From positions 1 through 25,815 of IMG/VR virus record IMGVR_UViG_3300012928_000035: a DNA stretch of 25,815 bases, one strand, 5' to 3'. Under the pieces are notes generated by a model, which searched no databases, had not been told where the DNA came from, and saw nothing but the letters and a program-made list of their open reading frames with translations. Numbering within the stretch: position 1 is the first letter of the stretch; the number at the start of each line of letters is the position of its first letter. A program made the position numbers and the translations under genes. Positions 5,851-14,063 of the stretch are shown here, piece by piece. The stretch comes from a virus.

Positions 5851-7705
5851 AGCAATAGAACCACAGACTTCTATGATTCCTTTGGAACGTAGAATGGATT
5901 CTGCCTATGAGAGAATGTTGGTTAGAGTGCAGGATGGCACTCCAGTAGAAAGACCTCAGATAAGAGGTTTAGGTAGGGTTGTTCTTGAGATGGAGCAACT
6001 CAACAATAACATGAAAAGTATCCAATCTGAGATACAAAGTGATATAAGAGCAAGACGTAAATATTTTGAGGAAGAGCAGAAATTGCTCAAAAAAGATATA
6101 CAACAGCAGCAAGGATTTCAGACTGGTGCTCTTTTTGATCTACGTAAGATAGTAGGACTAGCATCATTCGGTATTGCTGCAAATGAACTTGCTCAGGGTG
6201 ATATCGCAGGTGCAGCACAAGGTATTGGATTAGGAACTGCTGCATTTTTACCAGAGATTGCACAGGGTGTGGTTGGAATATTAGCTGCAAGAGGACTTAT
6301 AGGAGGTGCTGGTGGAGCATTACGTGGAAGTGGAATGGTTGCTGGTGGACTTGGAATGTTGGGAGGTGGTAAAGCAAAGGCTATCTTAGGGTTAGCAGCT
6401 CTTGGTGGATTATTGCTGACAGGAGGTGCTTTAGCATCTAATGACTCAGATAATAGGAGAAGACAAAGCATTATAGAAAATGTAAAAGGGGATGATACTA
6501 TTAATGCACCTGATGTTGTAAGATTTAGATCACAACTCACAACAGCAGATGCCATATTGGGTAGTGTGAAAGATACTACTCCAGAAAAAACCTCAGGTGG
6601 TGATAACACACTAAATCTTGACACTACTGAAGAACAGGTAGCAAAACTTCTAAAAAATCCTATGAAAGGTGCAAAACCTGCTGATGCACCCACTGCAGAG
6701 GTCGAGAAAAAGTCAACAATAGTTCCTAAAATTGATGAAGATGAGAAAACTGTTGAACAAAAGGTAGGATTCTTCAATAGATTTTTTGGATCACCTGCCC
6801 AAGCTGGAACTTTAGATGAGTTTATTGCTCAAGGTGGTGTTTTGCCTGATCAATCAACTTTTGATTTGACAGGAGCTTCTCAAGATATCATAGGAGACGA
6901 TGTAGAGTTTATTGAGGCAATAAAAAAATTATCTAAAAAGAGACAGATAAACCCTGCTGAATTACTCGGATTGATAGCATCGGAATCTTCATTAGACCCT
7001 AAAGCATTCAATGAAGACACAGGTGCAGCAGGGTTGATGCAGTTTTTACCTCATATTGCAGAGGGTTTAGGAACAAATACAGATGAAATATTGAAGATGA
7101 GTAGAGCTCAACAAGTAGATCTTATTGATGAGTATTTTGAGAGGAATAAACTACCAAATAATCCAACTGTTGGTCAATTGAAAACAAATGTTCTGATGCC
7201 ATTCCATACAGATGAAAGTGATGATTATGAGTTGATGACTAAATTTGATAAATTTACTGACGGTTATCAAGGTTTTCCATACGTTTATGATGCAAATAAA
7301 GGTTTAGATTATAACAAAGATGGTTTTGTCACTGTTGCTGAGGCAGGGGAGAGTATAACAAGAAAAATGGATGAATTTGGTATTTTGGACTTGACTAATA
7401 TGTTGTCTGATGTAGAAAAGAAGAAAGTAAATATTGATGGTAAAAGTTCAAGTAAAAATCAGTGGTGGGATTTTATGGATTTGTTTCCCAATAAAAAGGA
7501 GCAATCAATAGAACCAGTTGAGACCAATAAAAGTAGTACAGAACCTGTCATAATAAATGAAGGTGGAAAAATTCAGGAAATGACCACCCCTCCACCAGTG
7601 CCTAATAATGCTACAGGAGATGTGAACGTGTCAACAATATTTGAAGGATCTATAGACAAACTTGAGTCTGCATATTCATTAAAAACTTACGCTGCCTTTG
7701 GATAA
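5834..7705 (+). CDS. Tape-measure-like virion protein with lytic transglycosylase domain
   Basis: A 623-aa protein in the tape-measure position. From the N-terminus it has a predicted coiled coil (about 45-93, rich in E, K, Q), a long Gly/Ala-rich hydrophobic stretch (about 97-201), a polar linker, and a soluble lytic transglycosylase-like domain (about 354-510). There E384 (LIASESSLD) is the likely catalytic acid and G400-L-M-Q403 (GAAGLMQFLP) is the second typical motif. Residues 492-503 (DYNKDGFVTVAE) form a canonical EF-hand calcium loop. A Pro-rich linker leads to a short C-terminus. It probably travels in the tail and helps DNA cross the cell wall by cleaving peptidoglycan. The ATG at 5834 overlaps the preceding gene and has no clear ribosome site, so translation may be coupled. 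Confidence 0.72.
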   Translation: MQTPGRAIEPQTSMIPLERRMDSAYERMLVRVQDGTPVERPQIRGLGRVVLEMEQLNNNMKSIQSEIQSDIRARRKYFEEEQKLLKKDIQQQQGFQTGALFDLRKIVGLASFGIAANELAQGDIAGAAQGIGLGTAAFLPEIAQGVVGILAARGLIGGAGGALRGSGMVAGGLGMLGGGKAKAILGLAALGGLLLTGGALASNDSDNRRRQSIIENVKGDDTINAPDVVRFRSQLTTADAILGSVKDTTPEKTSGGDNTLNLDTTEEQVAKLLKNPMKGAKPADAPTAEVEKKSTIVPKIDEDEKTVEQKVGFFNRFFGSPAQAGTLDEFIAQGGVLPDQSTFDLTGASQDIIGDDVEFIEAIKKLSKKRQINPAELLGLIASESSLDPKAFNEDTGAAGLMQFLPHIAEGLGTNTDEILKMSRAQQVDLIDEYFERNKLPNNPTVGQLKTNVLMPFHTDESDDYELMTKFDKFTDGYQGFPYVYDANKGLDYNKDGFVTVAEAGESITRKMDEFGILDLTNMLSDVEKKKVNIDGKSSSKNQWWDFMDLFPNKKEQSIEPVETNKSSTEPVIINEGGKIQEMTTPPPVPNNATGDVNVSTIFEGSIDKLESAYSLKTYAAFG

Positions 7706-9676
7706 ATGGACTTAACACCGATAGTAACAAAAAATAAAAGAACCTCTAATGCTTTACTAAGAGATATAAGTAGAAGATCTTCTCTCAATAGAACGTATGA
7801 GAAGAAAACTTTAGAGTTATTAAAGAAATCAATAGAGCAAAGAAATAAAACATATAATGCTTTATCAAAGAGAGATAAGGAGGGTGGTGGAATATTAGGT
7901 AATCTTCTTGGAGGTTCACTACTTCTAAGAAGATTTAGGGGTCGTGGAGGTCGTGGTTTTGGTCAAGGTGGTATCGGACGTAGAGGTATTCCACCTAAAA
8001 CACCTAGAGGTGGTGGCACAATAGGTGGCGGTGTTGGTAGATTTGGTAGATTTGGTAGAATCGGACCGTTAGCAATATTAGGCACAGGATTAGATTTTGC
8101 AGGTAGAATAGGTAGTGGACAGAATTTAGCACAAGCAACTATTGGTGCTGGTGGAGGACTAGCAGGTGCTCTTGCTGGTGGAAAAATTGGTGCTGCAATA
8201 GGTACAGCAATATTGCCAGGTGTGGGAACTATTGCTGGTGGATTGCTTGGTAGTGGTATAGGTGCTGTTACAGGTGGTAATATAGCAGATACACTCACAG
8301 GATTAGGTTCTGATACAAGAAGACAATTACAAACAACTATCCAAAAAAGGAGAGGAGATAAGACTTTATTCTCAGGTGCATTAGATCAATTTGATGGCAC
8401 CTTAAGAACTTTAGAGGAAGATACTGCACCTACCTTGATGACATTCAAGAAGTTTGGTAGGTCTGATGATGATGGTGGTGGTGGTCCTATGGGTGTAGGA
8501 CGTTTTCCTACAACTGCACCTACACAACCATTCTTTACTGCTGGTAGAATTGCTGATATTGTTTTTCTAACTTTAGAATTAGGATTACTTGCTGGTGCAA
8601 TTGTTTTTCCTGGTGATGCAGTTGCTGGAGATGTCGCTGCTGCAGGACTTGTAGCAAGGAGACTTGCTAAACTTAGATTATTAAGAAAATCATCAAAATT
8701 TCTTGATTTTTCTAAGAGAGCATCTGAAATAACAAAAAAAACTAAACAGATAGAAAATGCTCGTATTCTATTCAAGAGAAACTTAAAGACAAGAATATTC
8801 AGACAAAGATCGATAAGTAAAAACTCTAAAATGAATAAATTTTTTAGAGATACACCTGATATAATATTTGATTCTAATTTACCTGCTGTGTCTAGAGGAG
8901 GAAGGGTCAGAAGACAGGGTGCTAACGAATTATTACAGACAAGAATTGATAATGTATTGGATTCTATACGCACTCCAAAATCCAAACTCAAAAAAGTGGA
9001 ACAACTAGATCTTTTAGATGATTTGCTTGGAAACGCTGCAATGCGAGATAGATTGGGAGCGTTGGGTGATGCCTCAAGACCAGATAAATTAGTTAGGGAA
9101 GCACTAAAAACTGGTAAAATAGAAAGTGCAGCTCAACGAGATGCAGTGGAGGCATTTTTTGATTTTTTCTCAGATAATTATATTACAAAAAGTGGTGCTT
9201 CCTCTACTAGACAAATCAAGAAATTATCTGTATCTCCAGTTGGTAAATTACTTAATAGATATAAAAATTTGCAACAGAAATCAAGAATTAATAAAAAGAG
9301 GATTCCTAGAGAAAATATCGAAGAGTTACTTAAAAAATCAGATGATATTCCTGATGAACTTATAGACCTGAATATGCCGTTGTCGATTCCGTCATCTGTT
9401 AAAATACCTGGATTAGCAGAAGGTGGTAGAGTTGAGGCAGGTACACCATACTTTGTTGGTGAGGTAGGAAAGGAATTATTTGTGCCTGATGTGAGTGGTG
9501 ACATTGTGCCTAATGATGACTTAGGACCAGCGATAATTGCCATGACTAGAGATCCTGATACTATCATAAAATCATCAGGTGGTGGGGATAGTTCTAATCG
9601 CACTGTTGTTGTGCCAGCAAGTTCATACGATGTTGTCGCTAAATATGCACAGATGACGGGATTGTTTACGGTATAA
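7706..9676 (+). CDS. Tail tape measure protein (gp29 position)
   Basis: A 656-aa protein starting directly after the preceding stop (TAAATG). It has a basic, helical N-terminus, Gly/Arg-rich segments (about 70-125), and Gly/Ala hydrophobic stretches (about 125-200 and 280-315) with the alternating G-x-x-x-G style of tape measures. Helical Lys/Arg-rich regions follow. Near the C-terminus (about 571-603) is the widespread tape-measure motif EGGRVEAGTPYFVGEVG followed by KELFVPDVSG and IVPND. This motif and the location between gp26/gp51 and gp27 make it the best candidate for the functional equivalent of T4 gp29 (590 aa), which sets tail length and passes through the hub. Its ending overlaps gp27 (TAATG). 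Division of labour with the preceding transglycosylase protein is unknown. Confidence 0.7.
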   Translation: MDLTPIVTKNKRTSNALLRDISRRSSLNRTYEKKTLELLKKSIEQRNKTYNALSKRDKEGGGILGNLLGGSLLLRRFRGRGGRGFGQGGIGRRGIPPKTPRGGGTIGGGVGRFGRFGRIGPLAILGTGLDFAGRIGSGQNLAQATIGAGGGLAGALAGGKIGAAIGTAILPGVGTIAGGLLGSGIGAVTGGNIADTLTGLGSDTRRQLQTTIQKRRGDKTLFSGALDQFDGTLRTLEEDTAPTLMTFKKFGRSDDDGGGGPMGVGRFPTTAPTQPFFTAGRIADIVFLTLELGLLAGAIVFPGDAVAGDVAAAGLVARRLAKLRLLRKSSKFLDFSKRASEITKKTKQIENARILFKRNLKTRIFRQRSISKNSKMNKFFRDTPDIIFDSNLPAVSRGGRVRRQGANELLQTRIDNVLDSIRTPKSKLKKVEQLDLLDDLLGNAAMRDRLGALGDASRPDKLVREALKTGKIESAAQRDAVEAFFDFFSDNYITKSGASSTRQIKKLSVSPVGKLLNRYKNLQQKSRINKKRIPRENIEELLKKSDDIPDELIDLNMPLSIPSSVKIPGLAEGGRVEAGTPYFVGEVGKELFVPDVSGDIVPNDDLGPAIIAMTRDPDTIIKSSGGGDSSNRTVVVPASSYDVVAKYAQMTGLFTV

Positions 9677-10959
9677 TGGCAAAAAAGTACCTATGGTCTA
9701 CTGGTCATATCATAAAAAGATTTGATGTAATACCTGCAGGAGGTGGTCAACCCACCAATTTGATGGGACAAGTTGCTGGAATAAAATATTACGAGGATGT
9801 TATTGATTCAAGTATCCATGTTGAGATATTTTGTTATGATACTTATGGATTTCTAAATGAACTTCCAATTAGAAGTGGGATGACAGTGCACCTAGCTGTA
9901 GAGCATCCTAGTCAAGAGGAACAATTTAGATGGGATGAAGATACAGAACCATTAGTCATAACCAATATATCATCTAACACATCAGATACCAAAAGAGAAT
10001 TATTTTCACTAACTCTTGCAACAAAACATGCAGTATCAAATCACACAACAAGAGTTTGGGAGAAATATACAGGTAAGATATCAGATATTGTAAAAAAAAT
10101 TTTGAAAGATAAGTTAGAGATAACGGAGAGAATGGATGTGCATGATACGAAAAACGAAACTGAGTTTACGGGTAATTATAGAAGACCTCTTTTTATGATA
10201 GGTAATTTGTGTGCTAAATCAATTCCGTCTACATCAGATGGAGATAAACCATCAAAAGGGAGTTCTGGATACTTATTTTTTGAGACACAAGATGGATACA
10301 ATTTCCATAGTATTGATAAAATATTTGATGATGCTGAAAAGGAAGATAATATAAAGTATGTACTACCAGCAGAGAAAAGCACATTAGATCCAAACAACAA
10401 CTTTTATTTTGTGTCAGCACCCAGATGGGTAGAAAGTCATGATCTGCTGAAAAAATTGAGAACAGGGGCATACAGGGCAGCAAATTATTACTATAATATA
10501 CAGACGAGAGAACCAATTTTTTCTGAATATAGTTTGACAGAAAGTCTCAGGAAATACCTGAAACTATCAAACGATGAAGAAAATATTCCAGCAGTATATT
10601 CTGAATTTTATTCAAGAATAACTTTTGGAATCCTTGATAATGCAACCATGACACCTCCTGTGGAAGGTCAGGATGCAGAAACTCCGCAAGATCAAGCTAA
10701 TTTTCAAGCACAATCGAGTGCTAGGTATTCGGCATTATTTTCTCAAATGTTGAATATTAGTGTCCCTATGAACTTGAGTCTAAGGGCAGGTCAAGTTATT
10801 TTCTGTGAGTTTCCTAAGCTAAATATTGAGAAACCAACGAGAAAAGGTAAAAACCCTGCCTCTGGTCTTTATATGATAGCAAGATTGGCACATGAGTTTG
10901 GTGATAAATCATACACTGGACTCACCCTCGTTAGAGATTCATTCCAAACAAACGAATAA
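9676..10959 (+). CDS. 27: gp27-like baseplate hub protein
   Basis: A 427-aa protein matching the gp27 hub pattern (T4 391 aa), the trimeric ring that connects the gp5 spike with the tube. Seen are an N-terminal strand-rich domain (GQVAGIKYYEDVIDSSIHVE, IFCYDTYGFLNELPI, SGMTVHLAVEHP), a mid region SGYLFFETQDGYNFHSIDKIF, and a C-terminal domain with NISVPMNLSLRAGQVIFCEFP and SGLYMIARLAHEFGDKSYT, typical of hub proteins including the gpD/gp44 class. It lies before gp5 as in related hubs, although a small CP12 gene is placed between them. Start overlaps the preceding stop (TAATG). Confidence 0.82.
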   Translation: MAKKYLWSTGHIIKRFDVIPAGGGQPTNLMGQVAGIKYYEDVIDSSIHVEIFCYDTYGFLNELPIRSGMTVHLAVEHPSQEEQFRWDEDTEPLVITNISSNTSDTKRELFSLTLATKHAVSNHTTRVWEKYTGKISDIVKKILKDKLEITERMDVHDTKNETEFTGNYRRPLFMIGNLCAKSIPSTSDGDKPSKGSSGYLFFETQDGYNFHSIDKIFDDAEKEDNIKYVLPAEKSTLDPNNNFYFVSAPRWVESHDLLKKLRTGAYRAANYYYNIQTREPIFSEYSLTESLRKYLKLSNDEENIPAVYSEFYSRITFGILDNATMTPPVEGQDAETPQDQANFQAQSSARYSALFSQMLNISVPMNLSLRAGQVIFCEFPKLNIEKPTRKGKNPASGLYMIARLAHEFGDKSYTGLTLVRDSFQTNE

Positions 10960-10960
10960 C

Positions 10961-11188
10961 ATGAAAACAATCGAAGATCACATCGCAAAGGACAAAGAGA
11001 TTCTAAAAGATCCAACAATCTCTGAACCCACAAGACATCATATAGAAGATGAGTTGCACGACTTAGAGGAGTATGCAGAGCATCACAAAGATGAAATTGC
11101 AGCAGGTGATCATCACGATCCCAATGTATTAGAGGTATTTTGTGACGTTCACCCAGACGAACCAGAATGCCTAGTTTATGATGACTAA
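10961..11188 (+). CDS. cp12: CP12, Calvin cycle regulator (host-derived metabolic gene)
   Basis: A 75-aa acidic, His-rich protein whose C-terminus, VFCDVHPDEPECLVYDD (C61 and C70, eight residues apart), is the diagnostic CP12 ending. CP12 is a redox-controlled, partly disordered protein that locks GAPDH and phosphoribulokinase into an inactive complex, slowing carbon fixation. Cyanophages are known to carry it, probably to divert carbon toward the pentose phosphate pathway during infection. Only the C-terminal Cys pair is present; the N-terminal pair of many plant and some cyanobacterial forms is missing, and the central W-containing AWD-VEEL motif is replaced by EDELHDLEEYAEH. An upstream in-frame start at 10892 would run inside gp27; the ATG at 10961, two bases after the gp27 stop, is right. 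It ends in a TAATG overlap with gp5. Confidence 0.88.
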   Translation: MKTIEDHIAKDKEILKDPTISEPTRHHIEDELHDLEEYAEHHKDEIAAGDHHDPNVLEVFCDVHPDEPECLVYDD

Positions 11189-13509
11189 TGCTTGAATCTA
11201 GTAAAGTTGGTATAAATTTTGCAGGTAAAGACGGTTTTTACTGGTTCATTGGACAGGTAACCGCAGATTACGCATGGCGTGATAAAAATAATCAAAACGT
11301 AGAATTAGGATATAGAGCAAAAGTAAGAATACTTGGTCATCATCCACCAGAGTCAGCAGCAGAGGGTGGTATTGATGACGAAGATTTACCATGGGCTCAT
11401 TTTCTTCTATCACCTCAGTTCGGTTCTGGACATAATAGAGGTGGTACAAGTTTTGCATTGCAGGGCGGTGAGACTGTTTTTGGATTTTTCTTAGATGGTG
11501 AGGAGGGACAACAACCCGTAGTTCTTGGTTTATTTCATGCAAATTCTTCTATAGAACCACTAAAAACTTGGGAGAAAGTATTATCAGGAAAGAGTTCTGG
11601 ATTTGCCCCTTTCACTGCTGACAAGAGTATAGAACCAAATAAAACGATAGATCTCACCAATGGAGATAAATCAGGTGAGTATGGAGTGATAAACAGTAAT
11701 GATGACTCACTGGGGGGTGAAGGTGACAATGTTAAGAAAGAAGGTGAATCATCGAATCAGTATAATACAAGAACCAAAGAAAATGCAAAAAAACATGGTT
11801 ATAAACCAACAATAAATCAATTTTATAATGACAAAACAGAGACTGTTGAAGTAGCACAAAAATGTATTTCACCTGGCGGTGCAATGGGAGAAGTGGCAAA
11901 AGTTCTCCAAGCTTTTGTTGATGAGGTAAGTGGACTTGAAAAGTTTCAGGACAAGCATATAGACCCCACGCTCAATAGAGTAGTTGACATGGATAAATTG
12001 ATAACAAAAGCATCTAATAAAATTGCTGGTGGATTTTCAGCAACTATTAGAGAAGCAAGGAAAGAGATGTTGAAAGAAGTTGATGATCAAGTTAGTAAGG
12101 CAATTAGTTTTCTAGACCCATCACATCTTATAAAGAATCTAGAAGTAAGAAAACAAACTGATCGAATTTATTGTTTGATAGAGAATGTTATAAATGGTTT
12201 GAAAAATTTTATTGGTGATTTTTTGAAGGGAATGATAGGTAACTTACTTCAGTTTCCACTTTGTGCAGCAGAGCAGTTTCTTGGCGGTCTCATTTCAAGT
12301 ATCACTGATAAAATTCAAGGTTTGATAGGACCTGCAATAAGTTCAATATCAAGCATTGGTGGTGGTATTTCTTTACCACCATTTGGAGACATGATGAGTA
12401 AAGCATTAAAAATTGCTCAGGTAGGTCTTGCTTTACTTGAGTGTGAAGGTAATGAGTGTGAGCCAGAACCATTAGATTGGAAAATAAATGTAGGTGCAGA
12501 TCCTAAAAAGAAATTAGATTTTGGTAGAATGATTAGTCTTGCCAGTGGATTGAGTTCTTTTGGTGGATTGGGAGACGCATCTCAAAATCCATTAGGTGCT
12601 CTTAGTGGTATGTTTCCTGGCATTGATAATATTACTGGAGCAATTAGTCAAGTACAAGGAGTTGCAGGTACAGTATCTACATTGACAGGTGGTTTATCAG
12701 GTGGTGTACCTGGTGGCATGAAGAGTTTGGTTGGTGGATGTGATCCATTTACTAAAAACTGTGGATCACCTAAAGTTTCAATTTTTGGTGGTGGAGGTTC
12801 TGGTGCAGTAGGAAAAGCTGTTATAAACTCCATAGGAAAAGTTATTGGGGTCAACATGTCTAGTTTTGGATCTGGTTTCACATCACCTCCATTTGTTACT
12901 ATTACTGATAATTGTGATAATGGTAAGGGTGCTACTGCAACTGCTGATGTTGACCTAGATGAAAATTCTCCTACTTTTGGTCAAATAACAGATATTATCA
13001 TAACAAATCCTGGTGGGGGATATGTAGGACCAGGTGTCATCGACACTATAATAGATGTTGAAACTGGTGAGGAAACAACTGTTCCCACTGGCACAACAAC
13101 TTTACCTGATGGAACTGTAGTTCCCATAGGAGATATAGGAACAGACATAGGAACAGACATAGGAACAGGGACATCGGATGATGATGGTATTGATGTTATA
13201 GGTGAGATTGGTGGAGTTCAAATAGTAACACCTGGTATTGGATATCAACCAGGCGATACAATTACCACACCTAGTGGGGGTGTGATAATTCCCATACTCG
13301 ATGATAAGGGTAGAATTTTAGGATCTGATCCTAATACAAAAGTTGATGTTGGTTTAGTTGACTTACCTAAACTCACCATTAACACAAGCACAGGGTTTGG
13401 TGCTATAATAAGACCGATCACTAAGTTTACTAAGGTTCAGGATTATGAAGATCCAATTGTTCCAGACGCTAAACTTATTAGAGTTATTGATTGTCCTAGA
13501 GGTTTCTAA
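11188..13509 (+). CDS. 5: gp5-like baseplate hub/spike protein without lysozyme domain
   Basis: A 773-aa protein. Residues about 13-115 form the gp5/VgrG-type OB fold: FYWFIGQVTADYAWRDKNN, LGYRAKVRILGHHP, LPWAHFLLSPQFGSG and ETVFGFFLDGEEGQQPVVLG. No T4-lysozyme domain is seen after it. Instead there is a long helical region (about 205-400), Gly-rich hydrophobic stretches, Cys-containing segments (LLECEGNECEPEP, GGCDPFTKNCGSP), and a C-terminal region of GSGY-type repeats (about 558-620 and 675-690) with a short GTDI repeat (about 650-660). The next gene supplies a spike-like beta-helix, so T4 gp5 functions appear spread over separate genes. The hub assignment rests on the OB fold and the position after gp27. 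Confidence 0.78.
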   Translation: MLESSKVGINFAGKDGFYWFIGQVTADYAWRDKNNQNVELGYRAKVRILGHHPPESAAEGGIDDEDLPWAHFLLSPQFGSGHNRGGTSFALQGGETVFGFFLDGEEGQQPVVLGLFHANSSIEPLKTWEKVLSGKSSGFAPFTADKSIEPNKTIDLTNGDKSGEYGVINSNDDSLGGEGDNVKKEGESSNQYNTRTKENAKKHGYKPTINQFYNDKTETVEVAQKCISPGGAMGEVAKVLQAFVDEVSGLEKFQDKHIDPTLNRVVDMDKLITKASNKIAGGFSATIREARKEMLKEVDDQVSKAISFLDPSHLIKNLEVRKQTDRIYCLIENVINGLKNFIGDFLKGMIGNLLQFPLCAAEQFLGGLISSITDKIQGLIGPAISSISSIGGGISLPPFGDMMSKALKIAQVGLALLECEGNECEPEPLDWKINVGADPKKKLDFGRMISLASGLSSFGGLGDASQNPLGALSGMFPGIDNITGAISQVQGVAGTVSTLTGGLSGGVPGGMKSLVGGCDPFTKNCGSPKVSIFGGGGSGAVGKAVINSIGKVIGVNMSSFGSGFTSPPFVTITDNCDNGKGATATADVDLDENSPTFGQITDIIITNPGGGYVGPGVIDTIIDVETGEETTVPTGTTTLPDGTVVPIGDIGTDIGTDIGTGTSDDDGIDVIGEIGGVQIVTPGIGYQPGDTITTPSGGVIIPILDDKGRILGSDPNTKVDVGLVDLPKLTINTSTGFGAIIRPITKFTKVQDYEDPIVPDAKLIRVIDCPRGF
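13135..13170 (+). repeat. Short 12-bp tandem repeat inside gp5
   Basis: Three consecutive copies of ATAGGAACAGAC (last ends CAGGG) encode the IGTD repeat. It is in frame and lies in a low-complexity linker between GSGY-type modules. Confidence 0.8.
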
Positions 13510-14063
13510 TGGCGAATGTACCACCAATTATAATTCAACATCCTGAAGATGGTGTGTTCACTATTGGAAGAGAAAGAAGAGATGATGTAAGAAGAATAAA
13601 GGATATTGGATTACATGGATCATCTAGTGCAGGTATGCGTATTTTTCATGATGGAGGATTTGAACTAAGATCAAGTGATGATGCTACTGCCATACAGGGA
13701 TCACAGATAATTCAAAAATGTGATGGAGCACCTTTGATTTTAAAATCTGCAGGGGATATACTTATTGAATGTGATGGTAGATTTTCTGTCGTAGCAAATG
13801 ACATAAGAATGTCAGCAAAAAATGCTGATGAGGGTGATATCACACTCAAAGCAAAACACGATATAAACATTGATGCAGACAATCGTATCATTGCTCAGTC
13901 AGAGAATGTTGTGCTAAGTGCAAAAGATAAGGTTCTTTCTTTTTCTAAAGGATGGAACGTTATGGTTGGAAATGTTGTTCGTATTCATGAACCAACATCT
14001 CAATTGATACCACCTGTACTGGGTGATTATCTTGATTCTCAAACTAAAACACTGAAAAACTAA
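13509..14063 (+). CDS. Beta-helical spike-like baseplate protein
   Basis: A 184-aa protein whose middle (about 75-150) is a run of short strands with a regular period: APLILKSAGDILIECDGRF, SVVANDIRMSAKNA, GDITLKAKHDINIDADNRI, IAQSENVVLSAKDKVL. This resembles the C-terminal triple-stranded beta-helix of T4 gp5 and VgrG needles. Since the gp5-like protein upstream has the OB fold but no such needle, this may be the separate spike needle. The N-terminus (PPIIIQHPEDGVFTIGRE) is unlike T4 gp5. It is joined to both neighbours by TAATG overlaps. The spike role is inferred from repeats and position. Confidence 0.6.
   Translation: MANVPPIIIQHPEDGVFTIGRERRDDVRRIKDIGLHGSSSAGMRIFHDGGFELRSSDDATAIQGSQIIQKCDGAPLILKSAGDILIECDGRFSVVANDIRMSAKNADEGDITLKAKHDINIDADNRIIAQSENVVLSAKDKVLSFSKGWNVMVGNVVRIHEPTSQLIPPVLGDYLDSQTKTLKN

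Noticed and set aside
6193-6777. Long open frame on the minus strand opposite the tape-measure-like gene (194 codons, Pro/Ser-rich)
   Set aside because: It is the antisense of a Gly/Ala-rich coding stretch, which naturally lacks stops; no family resemblance and the opposite strand has a clear protein.
8386-8991. Minus-strand open frame of 201 codons opposite the second tape-measure gene
   Set aside because: Same cause: antisense shadow of a real gene, composition without recognisable motifs.
11242-11535. T4-type lysozyme domain in gp5
   Set aside because: Searched for by eye after the OB fold; no recognisable lysozyme motif was found in the 773-aa protein.
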